A stretch of 64,000 nt of DNA from Blastococcus sp. TF02A-30 (lineage in GTDB: Bacteria; Actinomycetota; Actinomycetes; Mycobacteriales; Geodermatophilaceae). A model generated the notes under the pieces. It had not been told where the DNA came from, ran no database searches, and saw only the letters and a list, made by a program, of their open reading frames with translations. The position numbers and the translations under genes were made by a program. The stretch spans positions 186,001 to 250,000 of the forward strand of contig NZ_QOHJ01000004.1 in assembly GCF_003319185.1 (NCBI RefSeq), read 5' to 3'. Shown piece after piece: positions 1 to 8,735 of this stretch (positions are counted from its first letter, which is position 1; every line of letters starts with the position of its first letter).

Positions 1-981
1 CGGGCTGCCGCCGCGCGCGCGTTCGACGAGGCCGCCCGCACCGTCGGCTTCGTCCAGGTGCTCGGCCACGGCATCCCGAGCGCGGTCACCGACGCCTTCG
101 CCGCGGCGCTGGACTCCTTCTTCGACCTGCCGCTGGAGGCGAAGAAGACCTACCGGACGCCCCCGGAGGTGAACCGCGGTTACAGCCCGCCGAAGACCGA
201 GTCGCTCAGCCTCAGCCTGGGACTGGCGCCCTCCAACCGGATGCACGACTTCTTCGAGGCCTTCAACGTCGGCGCGGCCCGCAGCGACTACCCGGGCGTC
301 GACCTGCCCGCCGTCGACTACGCCGAGAACGTCTGGCCCGACGAGGCCGGTGGCTTCCGCGAGGCGGTGGCGGCCTACTTCGACGAGGCGGCCCGAGTGG
401 CACGGACCCTGACGACGATGTTCGCCGACGCGCTGGGGCTCCCCGCCGGCTTCTTCGAGCGGTACACCGACCACAGCCTCGACGTGCTGCGGATGAACAA
501 CTACGCCCTGCCCCCGGGCGAGGTGACGCTCGACGGCGACCTCACCGGGATGGGAGAGCACACCGACTACGGCATCGTCACCGTGCTCTGGGCCGACCGG
601 GTCAGGGGCCTGCAGGTCCTGGGCCGCGACGGCGCCTGGCACGACGTCATGCCCGCCGACGGAGCGTTGCTGATCAACCTCGGTGACCTCATGGCGCGGT
701 GGACCAACGAGCGGTGGATGTCGACCCTGCACCGGGTCAAGCCGCCGATCGTCGACGGGTGCATCGAGCGCCGGCGCTCCGCGGCGTTCTTCCACGACGG
801 CAACATCGACGCCGTCATCGAGACGTTGCCGACCTGCCTGGACGCCGACGGGACGTCGGCGTACCCGCCGGTCACCGTGGGCGAGCACATCCGGGCGAAG
901 CTGGCCGGCTCGCGGGCCGGTGTGGCCAACACCGAGGCGGAACGGGAGGCAGCACGGGTCCTGGCGGCGCGGCCGGCCTGA
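1..981 (+). CDS. 2-oxoglutarate/Fe(II)-dependent dioxygenase, isopenicillin N synthase family (5' end outside window)
   Basis: The reading frame is open from base 1, so the true start lies upstream of the window. The first visible residues (AFDEAARTVGF, then GHGIP) match the DIOX_N domain of the family. The catalytic core follows. The HTD iron motif has His at 559-561 and Asp at 565-567, the distal iron-binding His is at 730-732 (TLHRVKPP), and an R-x-S element for 2-oxoglutarate binding lies near 772 (RRRSAAFF). Proteins of this family use Fe(II), oxygen and 2-oxoglutarate to hydroxylate or desaturate small molecules in the cytosol. The substrate cannot be read from the sequence. The gene ends 35 bp before a convergent gene, with no clear hairpin between them. 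Confidence 0.9.
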   Translation, partial: RAAAARAFDEAARTVGFVQVLGHGIPSAVTDAFAAALDSFFDLPLEAKKTYRTPPEVNRGYSPPKTESLSLSLGLAPSNRMHDFFEAFNVGAARSDYPGVDLPAVDYAENVWPDEAGGFREAVAAYFDEAARVARTLTTMFADALGLPAGFFERYTDHSLDVLRMNNYALPPGEVTLDGDLTGMGEHTDYGIVTVLWADRVRGLQVLGRDGAWHDVMPADGALLINLGDLMARWTNERWMSTLHRVKPPIVDGCIERRRSAAFFHDGNIDAVIETLPTCLDADGTSAYPPVTVGEHIRAKLAGSRAGVANTEAEREAARVLAARPA

Positions 982-1016
982 GGTCCCCCGGTTGCCGTCT
1001 GGCGCGTGTGCGGCGC

Positions 1017-2894
1017 TCAGCAGCCGCGGACGGAGTAGTCCCGCAGCAGCGGCCATGACGCCGCGGGCGTGGTCGTCCAGTCGAAGACCGACACCCCGAC
1101 CGCACCCCGGTCGGCCGCCGCGCGAGCCATCGCCCCGTAATCGGTGGCCGGAAGATCGGCGCCGAACCCGCCGATCACCGACACCGCGGCGCACGGCTCG
1201 CCCAGGTTGGCCCGCGTCCGCGCGATGTTCTCGCTGGTGTACCGGTAGGCGTCCCGCCAGCCGGAGGCCGCCGTCCGGTTGCTCCAGTACGCCATCGGCA
1301 TCCACACCTGGTAGTACCGGGCCAGCTGCCGCCACGGGAACCGCGGCCAGTAGCTGGGGTTCAGCACGTCGGTCACCACCGGCGGCAGCACGATCGCGCC
1401 GAGCGTCACGTCCGGCAGCGCCGCCCACAGCCGGGCGGAGAGGTCGACCAGCCGCGCGTTGCGAATGTCCACGTCGGTCACCGAGAGGTCCTCGATGTCG
1501 ACCCCGATCGCGTCGAAGGCCTGCCCGGAGGCCCGGAAGTCGGCCATGGCCCGCAGCCGCCGCAGGTCGGCCTCGACGTCGGTGAGGTGCGGCAGGTACC
1601 AGGCGACCACCTGCATGCCGCGCGCGTGGGCGCGGGCGAGGAACTGACCGAGCAGGTCGGGGCTGAGCAGTCCCGGGAAGCGCGGGTCGTCCGCGGCTGC
1701 CTGCAGGTAGATCGTGTCCACGCCGGCGGCGGCCATCGCGTCGACCGTGGCCGGGGTGATCGGAGGGTTGGCGCCGGCGTACTCGCGGCTGAACCGGAAG
1801 CGGGTCACCCAGGTGCCGGACTGGTCGTAGGGCGCCAGCAGGGCCATCCGCACCGTGCCGGTGGCGGCGTCGAAGCGCAGGAACCCGCGCTGGAAGTCGC
1901 TCTGGCGGCCGCCGGTCACCGCGTACTCGTCGGAGATCGGGTAGCCCAGCGGCCCGGACGCCCAGCCCAGCGCGGCCCACCGGTCGCGGATGGCGCCGTG
2001 CACCTCGTGCACCCCGGTGGTCGGGGTGAAGTAGATGGACCCACCCTGGAAGTGGTTGTAGCGCCCGCCGTCCGGCGTGCCCAGCTCGCCGGTCACCGGG
2101 TAGCCGAGGAAGCCGGCCTGGGCGCCGAGGGACGCCCACTTGCCCCGGATGGCGCCCCGCACCTCGCGCGCGCCGGTCGCCGGCATGAAGTAGACGGAGC
2201 CGCGCTGGAAGTCGTTGTACCGCCCGCCGTCCGGCGTCCCCAGCTCGTCGGTCACCGGGTAGCCGAGCGCGCTGCGCTCCCGACCCAGCGCCGTCCACGT
2301 GCCCCAGATCGCGCCCCGCACCTCACGCGCGCCGGTCGCCGGCGTGAAGTAGACCGAGCCGCGCTGGAAGTCGTTGTACCGCCCGCCGTCCGGCGTCCCC
2401 AGCTCGTTCGTGAGCGGGTAGCCGAGAGCGCTGCGCTCGCGGCCGAGCCGTGACCACGTGCCCCAGATCGCGCCGCGCACCTCGTGCGCCCCCGTCGCGG
2501 GGGTGAACGTGATCGTCCCCCGCTGGAAGTCGTTGTGGCGGCCCAGCCCGTCGGCGACGCCGAGCTCGTCGGTCACCGGGAAGCCCACGTCGCTGCGCTC
2601 GCGACCGAGGGCGGCCCACGCACCCAGGACGGCGCCGTGCACCTCGTGCGCCCCGGTCCCCGGCGACCACGAGATCGTGCCACCCACGTAGTTCTGGGCG
2701 CGGCCGCCCGGGACGTCGAACGGCCCGCCGACCGGTGCCCCGAGGAACGACGCCGCCCCACCGAGCTCGCAGTGGTGACGCGCGATCGGGTCGGCCTGCT
2801 CGCACTGGCGGGCCAGTGCCGGCGCGGGGACCAGGCCCAGCCCGGCGGTCACCAGCGCGACCAGCAGCACGGTCGGGCCCCGACGGGTCCACAT
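1017..2894 (-). CDS. Secreted LGFP-repeat protein with C-terminal TIM-barrel-like domain
   Basis: The 625-residue protein starts with a signal peptide (basic MWTRR, hydrophobic core, ALA cleavage site near residue 28). One degenerate and five good LGFP repeats of about 53 residues follow (cores such as GYPVTDELGTPDGGRYNDFQ). LGFP repeats occur in actinobacterial envelope proteins and are thought to anchor them to the wall. From about residue 350 the protein changes to a barrel-like domain (DTIYLQAA, GMQVVAWYLP, DAIGVDIEDL, GVSVFDW) resembling glycoside-hydrolase-like DUF4015 folds. The acidic VDIEDL strand end is a possible active-site position. The likely role is a wall-bound carbohydrate-active or structural protein; the substrate is unknown. 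The ATG at 2894 fits the signal peptide. A weak DosR-like site lies 139 bp upstream. Confidence 0.85.
   Translation of the reverse strand: MWTRRGPTVLLVALVTAGLGLVPAPALARQCEQADPIARHHCELGGAASFLGAPVGGPFDVPGGRAQNYVGGTISWSPGTGAHEVHGAVLGAWAALGRERSDVGFPVTDELGVADGLGRHNDFQRGTITFTPATGAHEVRGAIWGTWSRLGRERSALGYPLTNELGTPDGGRYNDFQRGSVYFTPATGAREVRGAIWGTWTALGRERSALGYPVTDELGTPDGGRYNDFQRGSVYFMPATGAREVRGAIRGKWASLGAQAGFLGYPVTGELGTPDGGRYNHFQGGSIYFTPTTGVHEVHGAIRDRWAALGWASGPLGYPISDEYAVTGGRQSDFQRGFLRFDAATGTVRMALLAPYDQSGTWVTRFRFSREYAGANPPITPATVDAMAAAGVDTIYLQAAADDPRFPGLLSPDLLGQFLARAHARGMQVVAWYLPHLTDVEADLRRLRAMADFRASGQAFDAIGVDIEDLSVTDVDIRNARLVDLSARLWAALPDVTLGAIVLPPVVTDVLNPSYWPRFPWRQLARYYQVWMPMAYWSNRTAASGWRDAYRYTSENIARTRANLGEPCAAVSVIGGFGADLPATDYGAMARAAADRGAVGVSVFDWTTTPAASWPLLRDYSVRGC
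2137..2440 (-). repeat. Near-identical tandem LGFP-coding repeats, 159-bp period
   Basis: Inside the LGFP gene, adjacent repeat units are almost identical in DNA. The stretch CGCGCTGGAAGTCGTTGTAC occurs at 2201 and again at 2360, a 159-bp or 53-residue period. The near-identity of the middle units, against more divergent outer units, points to recent duplication or gene conversion. Confidence 0.8.
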
Positions 2895-3032
2895 GGCGAC
2901 CGCCTCCCCCCGACGGCGGGCCGGAAGGACCCCACCCGTCGGGACGACGATCGCCCCGGCGGGAGGGCTGCGCCCAGGGCTGTTCGTCTTCGGCGGGCAG
3001 GGTCGTTCCGATCGCCCGAGGGCTCACGGCGG

Positions 3033-3046
3033 GGGACGTTGGGCCC
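3033..3046. promoter_or_regulatory. Weak DosR-like box
   Basis: GGGAC GTTG GGCCC, with the right half degenerate. It lies between the LGFP gene and the GIY-YIG gene, 139 bp upstream of the LGFP start. It is isolated from the other boxes of the window, so it may be chance. Confidence 0.25.
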
Positions 3047-3117
3047 AGAGCCGCGCACCCGCACCCGGCTCTCCGGACCGCCGGGCGGAGCGCTGGCGTC
3101 AGCCGGGTGGCGGACCG

Positions 3118-3972
3118 TCAGTTCCGGTTGAGGCCGTGCTGCCGGGTGAGGAGCGCCCGCTTGTGGTGCGCCTCTGCCGCATCCAACTCAGCGGTGGTCG
3201 CGGTCGGGCCGAACACGCGCAGGATGCTGAAGACGAAGTGCCTCCGGTGGGTCACGTCGACCTCTGCCAGTTCGCGGAGCGCGACGTTGCCGCCGTGGCC
3301 GTCGCGGGCGTACGCGCTCCACCGACCCAGGAGGCGCTCCGTGCCGTCCGCCTTGCCGACGTACAGCCGGCCGCTGCTGGTGTCCGCGACGAGGTAGATG
3401 CCCTGGACGGCGGCGAGCGCCGTCCTCCACTCCGCGTAGCGCGGTTCCTCGACGACTGCCAGCAGCTCGTCGTGCGTGATGAGGACGTTGTCGAAGCCCG
3501 GGAACGGGACACGGGCGGGGTCGGCGATCTCGACCACCGGCATCTGCGCGGCTCTCCCTCCCACCTTGGCCCAGTTGATCGTGTCGTTCGTCCACTCGAT
3601 GACGAGCCGGTTCCGCAGCGATACGAGGACGTCCGATGCGTGGAGGTCGAAGAACCGCTTGTCCTCGGTCCGCTCGGCGAGGACCTCACCCCTGTTCTCG
3701 TAGGCCGCGAGGAACCGGGACCGGCGCTTGCCGTCCGCCATGAAGTTGAGCCACAGGGCAGGTGGATCCCTCGGGATCTTGCTCTGCCGGATCGACTGCT
3801 CTCGGACGTAGGTGAGGACGTTCTCGACCGTGGCGTCGCGCGGGCCGGTGAGGCCGTCGGCGCCGTAGGTGTGCCGGACGAGGAGCACGTCGTCGGTCGC
3901 GACGCCCGCCACGCCCAGCAGGTCCGCGAGGGTCAGGTCACCGCGCAGGGGGGACGTCTCGATCTGCCGCAT
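3118..3972 (-). CDS. GIY-YIG nuclease family protein
   Basis: The 284-residue protein carries a C-terminal GIY-YIG fold: GIY at residues 191-193, YVG at 204-206 with a following lysine, and a conserved arginine region (RWSAYARDGHGGN). The N-terminal 180 residues match no domain I recognise (WLNFMADGKRR, FDLHASDVLVSLRNR). Standalone GIY-YIG proteins cleave DNA, but the biological role here is unknown. Codon use is visibly less GC-biased than in the neighbours and the gene shares no operon, which suggests later acquisition. It could be part of a defence or repair accessory set, but no partner gene is present. Confidence 0.8.
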   Translation of the reverse strand: MRQIETSPLRGDLTLADLLGVAGVATDDVLLVRHTYGADGLTGPRDATVENVLTYVREQSIRQSKIPRDPPALWLNFMADGKRRSRFLAAYENRGEVLAERTEDKRFFDLHASDVLVSLRNRLVIEWTNDTINWAKVGGRAAQMPVVEIADPARVPFPGFDNVLITHDELLAVVEEPRYAEWRTALAAVQGIYLVADTSSGRLYVGKADGTERLLGRWSAYARDGHGGNVALRELAEVDVTHRRHFVFSILRVFGPTATTAELDAAEAHHKRALLTRQHGLNRN

Positions 3973-4094
3973 GATCCGAACCTACGGACCCACGCCGCCA
4001 GTCGAACCAACCGTGCGCCGCGGCCCGCCCCTGAGTGGGCGTGCCGGGGCGCACGTGGTCGGAGCGCTGCTGTTGCCCCTGACCGCGAGCCCGG

Positions 4095-4490
4095 TCAGGC
4101 CGTTCCGCCCTCCTGGTCCAGGCAGAGGATGTTGCCCTCGCTGTCCTTGAACCAGGCGGCGCGTCCCATCCCCTCCATGGACGCGATCTCGCCGTCCCAG
4201 CGGACGCCGGGCATGTCGTCGTACACCTCGAAGACCACTCCCTTGGCCTTGAGGTCACGCACCTCCGCGTCGAGGTCGTCGACGTGCCACTGGGCGATGG
4301 TGTGCCCGGCCCGGCCGGCGAACTCGGTCTCGTAGACGTTGAAGGTCGTGCCGGCGTCGGTGCGGTAGGTCAGCGCGATGCCGTCGATCTCCCTCGTCGG
4401 CGTCAGCCCGAGCACGTCCGCGTAGAAGTCCCGCGCCCGCTTCAGATCTGCGGCGGGGATGTTGGCCTCGACCCTGCTGCTGCTCAGCAT
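4095..4490 (-). CDS. VOC (glyoxalase/bleomycin-resistance fold) family protein
   Basis: The 131-residue protein has the beta-alpha-beta-beta-beta units of the vicinal oxygen chelate fold (RARDFYADVLGLTP, YRTDAGTTFNVYE, WFKDSEGNILCLDQ). The ATG at 4490 is chosen because GGGAGG lies 4 bases before it and the coding part begins exactly at the conserved VEANIPAADLKRA strand. The open frame continues upstream to 4772 but without family similarity. Members bind metals or small molecules and include glyoxalases and resistance proteins. The specific activity is not evident. Confidence 0.85.
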   Translation of the reverse strand: MLSSSRVEANIPAADLKRARDFYADVLGLTPTREIDGIALTYRTDAGTTFNVYETEFAGRAGHTIAQWHVDDLDAEVRDLKAKGVVFEVYDDMPGVRWDGEIASMEGMGRAAWFKDSEGNILCLDQEGGTA

Positions 4491-4737
4491 GGTGCCTCCC
4501 GGGTGTGTATGACCCCCGTTCCGGCCGACGGTAGTGGGGCCCGGAGACCGGCGGAAGGGTCCTCGGGCCGTGCCCGACCGCCTCGTGCGTTGGTCGTACC
4601 GGCCGATGTCGACGACGCTCGTCCGCGGTGCTGGCCGGCCGCGTCCCGGAACCACGGCGTCACGGCGCACGGCCCCATGGACCGCGCGGCGGCGCGCCCC
4701 CAGACTGGTGCGGCAGTCGACGGGCAGGAGGACCGCG

Positions 4738-5730
4738 GTGGGGCTCGGCATCGACCTGGGAACCACCACCACGGTCGTCAGCGACGGTCGCCGGGGCGTG
4801 ATCTACGACGAGCCGTCCGTGATGCTGCTGCGCCGCGACGGCCCCCGCCGGCACCGGCTGCTCGCCATCGGCCAGGAGGCCGCCGACCTCATCGGCCGCG
4901 CACCGGCGGAGCGGTTCACGCCGCTGCGGCCGCTGCAGGACGGCGTGGTCACCGACCTGGAGACCACCCGGCTGTACCTCCGCTCGGTGCTGCGCAAGGC
5001 CGGCCGCCGGGTCTGGGAGCTGCCCGTGCGGGCCGTGATCGGGGTGCCCGTCGGGGCGTCCGCCCTCGAGCGGCGCGCGCTGCTCGAGGCCGCGGAGGAG
5101 GCCGGCATCCGCCCGGTCACCGCGCTCGACGTGGCCATCGCCGGCGCAGTCGGCTGCGGCATCGACCCGCTGGAACGGCGGGTGCGCATGGTGGTCGACA
5201 TCGGCGGCGGCACCGCCGAGGCGGTCGCCTTCTGCTTCGGCGGGGTCCTCGCCCACCGGACCAGCAAGCTGGCGGGTGAGGAGATGACGGTCGCCGTCGC
5301 CCGGTACCTCCGCGAGCAGCACCAGCTGCACGTCGGTGAGCTCGAGGCCGAGGACTTCAAGGTGCGCTCGTCGTCCAACGGGCACGGCCCGCTCGTGGTG
5401 CAGGGCCGCGACGCCGCCACCGGCCGGCCACGGCTGGCCACCGTGCCGGGGACCGAGGTGTCCGAGGCGGTGCGTCCCGTCACCGGCGAGATCGTCCGGT
5501 CGATGTCGGCGTGCCTGGAGGACCTGCCGCCGCAGGCGATCGCCGACGTCCTCGCCGACGGTGTGCTGGTGTTCGGTGGCGCGTCCGGCTTCCCGGGCCT
5601 GACCGACGAGCTGGAGCGGACCCTCGGGCTGCCGGTCCGGCTCGCCGACGAGCCGCGGACCTGCGTGGCCGAGGGCGCCGCCCGGGCGCTGCGCGACCGC
5701 CGGCTGCTCGCGGCCTACGGGGGACGCTGA
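4738..5730 (+). CDS. mreB: MreB/Hsp70-like actin-fold ATPase (rod-shape-determining type)
   Basis: This is a 330-residue actin-fold protein with phosphate-1 loop GIDLGTTTTVV at the N-terminus, phosphate-2 loop VVDIGGGTAE and adenosine loop VFGGASGFPGL. Its length equals MreB (about 330-345) and is about half of DnaK. GTG 4738 is chosen because AGGAG lies 7 bases upstream and the family N-terminus starts directly. MreB forms membrane filaments that guide the elongation peptidoglycan machinery. The facing gene is a RodA/PBP2-type fusion, which supports that role. LGTTTT differs from the usual MreB LGTANT, so a chaperone-like or regulatory variant is possible. Confidence 0.8.
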   Translation: MGLGIDLGTTTTVVSDGRRGVIYDEPSVMLLRRDGPRRHRLLAIGQEAADLIGRAPAERFTPLRPLQDGVVTDLETTRLYLRSVLRKAGRRVWELPVRAVIGVPVGASALERRALLEAAEEAGIRPVTALDVAIAGAVGCGIDPLERRVRMVVDIGGGTAEAVAFCFGGVLAHRTSKLAGEEMTVAVARYLREQHQLHVGELEAEDFKVRSSSNGHGPLVVQGRDAATGRPRLATVPGTEVSEAVRPVTGEIVRSMSACLEDLPPQAIADVLADGVLVFGGASGFPGLTDELERTLGLPVRLADEPRTCVAEGAARALRDRRLLAAYGGR

Positions 5731-5760
5731 CAAACGGGGGCGCTGACAAACGGGGGCGCT
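5725..5760. repeat. Two tandem copies of a 16-bp unit
   Basis: CGCTGACAAACGGGGG occurs at 5725-5740 and 5741-5756, followed by another CGCT. The first copy contains the stop codon of the MreB-like gene. It fills the 35-bp convergent gap and is not a hairpin, so it is probably slippage-prone sequence. Confidence 0.8.
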
Positions 5761-5765
5761 GGGCC

Positions 5766-8735
5766 TCACGGCGCCTGCACCGGGCCGGTCGCCACCACCT
5801 CCTCCCGGTTCTCCAGGTAGTGGCGCAGGCCGTCGGCCACCACCGTCTTGGCGGTGTTCCCTCCCGTCCCCGGCCCCTGCACCACCGCGGTCACCACGAC
5901 CTCGGGGGCGTCGAACGGGGCCGCGGCCGTCATCCAGTTGTCGTACTCGTCGGCGCGCAGACCGCCGTCCTGCGCCGTGCCGGTCTTCGCGCCGACCGGC
6001 GCGGGGAGCCCGGCGAGCGACCCCGCGGTGCCGCCCGTCACGGCTCGGCGCATCCCGTCGCGCACCGGCCCGAGGTCGGCGACGAACGGCACCGGCGTCA
6101 CCGCCGGCGCGGGCAGGGCGGTGTCCGCACCGGTCCCCGAGCGGACGGCGAGCCCGAGCTGCGGCGTCACCAGCTGCCCGGTGGCGACCGCGCCGGTCCA
6201 CCGGGCGGCCTGCAGCGGGGTCACCTGCAGCTCGCCCTGGCCGATCCCGAGGATCACCGTGGAGCCGCCGTACCACGTCCCGCCGCGGGCCCGGACCGAC
6301 TCCGGGGTGCCCAGGTAGCCGGCCGACTCGCCCGGCAGGTCGATGCCGGTCGGCTGCCCCACCCCCAGGGCACGGGCCGTGTCGATCAGCCGGTCGGCCC
6401 CCAGCGCGACGGCGAGCTTGTAGAAGTACACGTCGTTGGAGATGGCGATGGACTCCACGAGGTCCATGGGACCCATCGGACGCCAGTTGCCGAAGGTGTG
6501 CCCGCCGTACGTGAAGGCCGCCCCGGTGGGGATGGCCTGGCGGGGGGCGAACACGCCGTGCGCCTGGTTGGCCGCCGCCACCACCAGCTTGAACGTGGAC
6601 CCGGGGGGCAGCGCCGCCTGGGTGACGTGCTCGAGCAGCGGAGAGCCCGGCGCCTCCCCCAGCGCGCGCAGCGCCGCGGCGTCGACCGCTGGCCCGTAGA
6701 CGCTGTTGTCGAAGGACGGCGTGCTGGCGATGGCGAGCACCTGCCCCGACCGGGGGTCCATCGCCACCGCGGCACCGATCTTGCCGCGCGGGCGCGGTTG
6801 CGCGCCCAGGGCGGTGGCGAGGCCGGCGTCCAGCACGCGCTGCAGGCCCACGTCCAGCGAGAGCCGCAGATCGGCCCCGGGCACGGGTGCCACCCGCTCC
6901 CCCATGGCCACCGGCACGCCCGCCGGGTCGACGTACAGGCACTGGCGCCCGTTGATGCCCCGCAGGACCGCGTCGTACTGCCGTTCGAGGCCGGCGCGAC
7001 CGACGATCTCGCCGGCCGGCAGGCCGGGCCACCGCTCCTCGTCGTCGGGCGTGGCCACCCCGGTGAACCCCAGCACCGGCCCGAGCAGCGCCCCGTGGGG
7101 GTAGCTGCGGCGCGCCTCGGGGACGACGAGCACCCCGGTGATCCCGGCGGCGGTCACCGCGTCGCCGGCCGCGCGCACCACCTCGGCCACCGGCACCGCG
7201 AGCGTGGTCGCCTCCACCGCCTCCAGCCCGGCCGCCAGCTCCTCGCGCGGCCGGCCCACCAGGTCGGCGAGCCGGTCCCGGTCCGCCGGCCGGGCGCGCA
7301 GCAGGGCGGGGACGACGAGGACGCGGTCGAACCCCGTCCCGGCGTCGGCGGCGTCCAGCGCGAGCGGCACGTCGTGCCGGTCGGTGATCGCCCCGCGGGG
7401 CGCCGGCAGCCGGATGCACCGGGTCATCTGCTCGTCCCCGACCACCTGGAGGGCCGCCCCCTCGGTGCGCTGCAACCGCCAGCCGTAGAGGCCGAAGGTC
7501 ACCAGCAGCGCGGAGAGTCCCAGCGCGGCGAGGCGCACCAGCCGCGGACGCGCGGTCCGCCGGCCCAGCGGCACCCACAACCGCCGCCGGGCGCCGTCCC
7601 GGCGGACGGCGAGGGCGACACCGAGCGCCGCCAGGTGCACCACGAGCGCCGTGCCCCCGTAGCTGAGCAGCGGGAACGGCACGCCGGCCAGCGGCAGGAG
7701 CCCGAGGTTGGCGCCCACCGAGACGACCGTCTCCACCCCCAGGAGCATCGCCAGGCCGCCGGCGACGAGCGCGCCGTGCAGCGTGCGGGACGCCCGGCTG
7801 GCCAGCGCCAGCCGCCACACCACGACGACGACAGCGAGGACCGCCCCCGCCCCGGCGACCAGCCCCCGCTGCCCCACCAGGCTGGCGAGAGCCAGATCGG
7901 TCTCCTTCTCCGGCAGGTACTCCGCGCGCAGGCCGCGCAGCGGGTCGTCGGCGCGGCCGAACAGCCCGCCGGAGCCGACCGCGATGTGCGCTTGCCGCAG
8001 CGCCCAGCCCGAGCCGGTCGGGGACTCGTGCGCGCCGACCAGGAAGCTCCCGAGGCGCACCAGCTGGTGCGGCTGCAGGAGGCCGATCAGCAGCGGGGCC
8101 GCCAGCGCCGCCACCGCGGCGAGCGGCAGCAGGAACCGCGCCGGGATCCGGCCGATGACCAGCACGGTCACGGTGAGCAGCACGAGCAGCACCGCGGTGC
8201 TGAGGTCGGGCTGCAGCAGCGTCAGGGCGACGGGCACGACCGCGAGGAGCAGCGCCAGGGCCATCCGCTGCCACGACGGCCGGCCCGAGCCGACGACGCC
8301 GGCGAGCACGAGCAGCAGCCCGAGCTTGGCGAGCTCGGACGGCTGGAAGCTGAGCGGGCCGACGGCGATCCACCGGGTGGCCCCGTTCGCCGACCGGCCG
8401 ACGAGGGGCACGGCGACCAGGAGGACCACCGCTGCCATGTACGCGCCGACGGCCAGGACGCCGAGGTAGCGGACCCGCACCCCCCAGAACACCGCCAGGG
8501 CGAGCACCCCCGCCCCGGCGACGAAGCCCTGCCGCGCGGCGAGGTCCGTCGCGCCGATCAGGTGCAGGTTGGCGATCCCGAGCCCGACCAGCGCGATCGC
8601 GGCCAGGACGGCGAGCAGGTCGAAGGCGGCGCTGCGCCGGCTGCGCCGCTGCTCGCGAGTGCGCCGGTACCGCCCGCCCGCCGGCCCGGGAACCTCCACC
8701 GTGCCGGCGCGCACCGTCCGGCCGGCGCCCCTCAC
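5766..8735 (-). CDS. Fused SEDS glycosyltransferase (FtsW/RodA) and class B penicillin-binding protein
   Basis: A single 989-residue protein joins two normally separate enzymes. Residues about 40-420 are a multi-span SEDS polymerase (family signature GATRWIAVGPLSFQPSELAK). After a further membrane span the protein continues as a monofunctional transpeptidase with SxxK at 713-716 (STFK), an SxN-type motif (ISND) and KTG at 917-919. SEDS proteins polymerise lipid II and class B PBPs cross-link it, usually as a complex. Here the pair is covalent. The GTG at 8735 overlaps the stop of the upstream gene (GTGA), indicating translational coupling. The convergent MreB-like gene suggests an elongation (RodA-PBP2) rather than division role. 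Confidence 0.92.
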   Translation of the reverse strand: MRGAGRTVRAGTVEVPGPAGGRYRRTREQRRSRRSAAFDLLAVLAAIALVGLGIANLHLIGATDLAARQGFVAGAGVLALAVFWGVRVRYLGVLAVGAYMAAVVLLVAVPLVGRSANGATRWIAVGPLSFQPSELAKLGLLLVLAGVVGSGRPSWQRMALALLLAVVPVALTLLQPDLSTAVLLVLLTVTVLVIGRIPARFLLPLAAVAALAAPLLIGLLQPHQLVRLGSFLVGAHESPTGSGWALRQAHIAVGSGGLFGRADDPLRGLRAEYLPEKETDLALASLVGQRGLVAGAGAVLAVVVVVWRLALASRASRTLHGALVAGGLAMLLGVETVVSVGANLGLLPLAGVPFPLLSYGGTALVVHLAALGVALAVRRDGARRRLWVPLGRRTARPRLVRLAALGLSALLVTFGLYGWRLQRTEGAALQVVGDEQMTRCIRLPAPRGAITDRHDVPLALDAADAGTGFDRVLVVPALLRARPADRDRLADLVGRPREELAAGLEAVEATTLAVPVAEVVRAAGDAVTAAGITGVLVVPEARRSYPHGALLGPVLGFTGVATPDDEERWPGLPAGEIVGRAGLERQYDAVLRGINGRQCLYVDPAGVPVAMGERVAPVPGADLRLSLDVGLQRVLDAGLATALGAQPRPRGKIGAAVAMDPRSGQVLAIASTPSFDNSVYGPAVDAAALRALGEAPGSPLLEHVTQAALPPGSTFKLVVAAANQAHGVFAPRQAIPTGAAFTYGGHTFGNWRPMGPMDLVESIAISNDVYFYKLAVALGADRLIDTARALGVGQPTGIDLPGESAGYLGTPESVRARGGTWYGGSTVILGIGQGELQVTPLQAARWTGAVATGQLVTPQLGLAVRSGTGADTALPAPAVTPVPFVADLGPVRDGMRRAVTGGTAGSLAGLPAPVGAKTGTAQDGGLRADEYDNWMTAAAPFDAPEVVVTAVVQGPGTGGNTAKTVVADGLRHYLENREEVVATGPVQAP

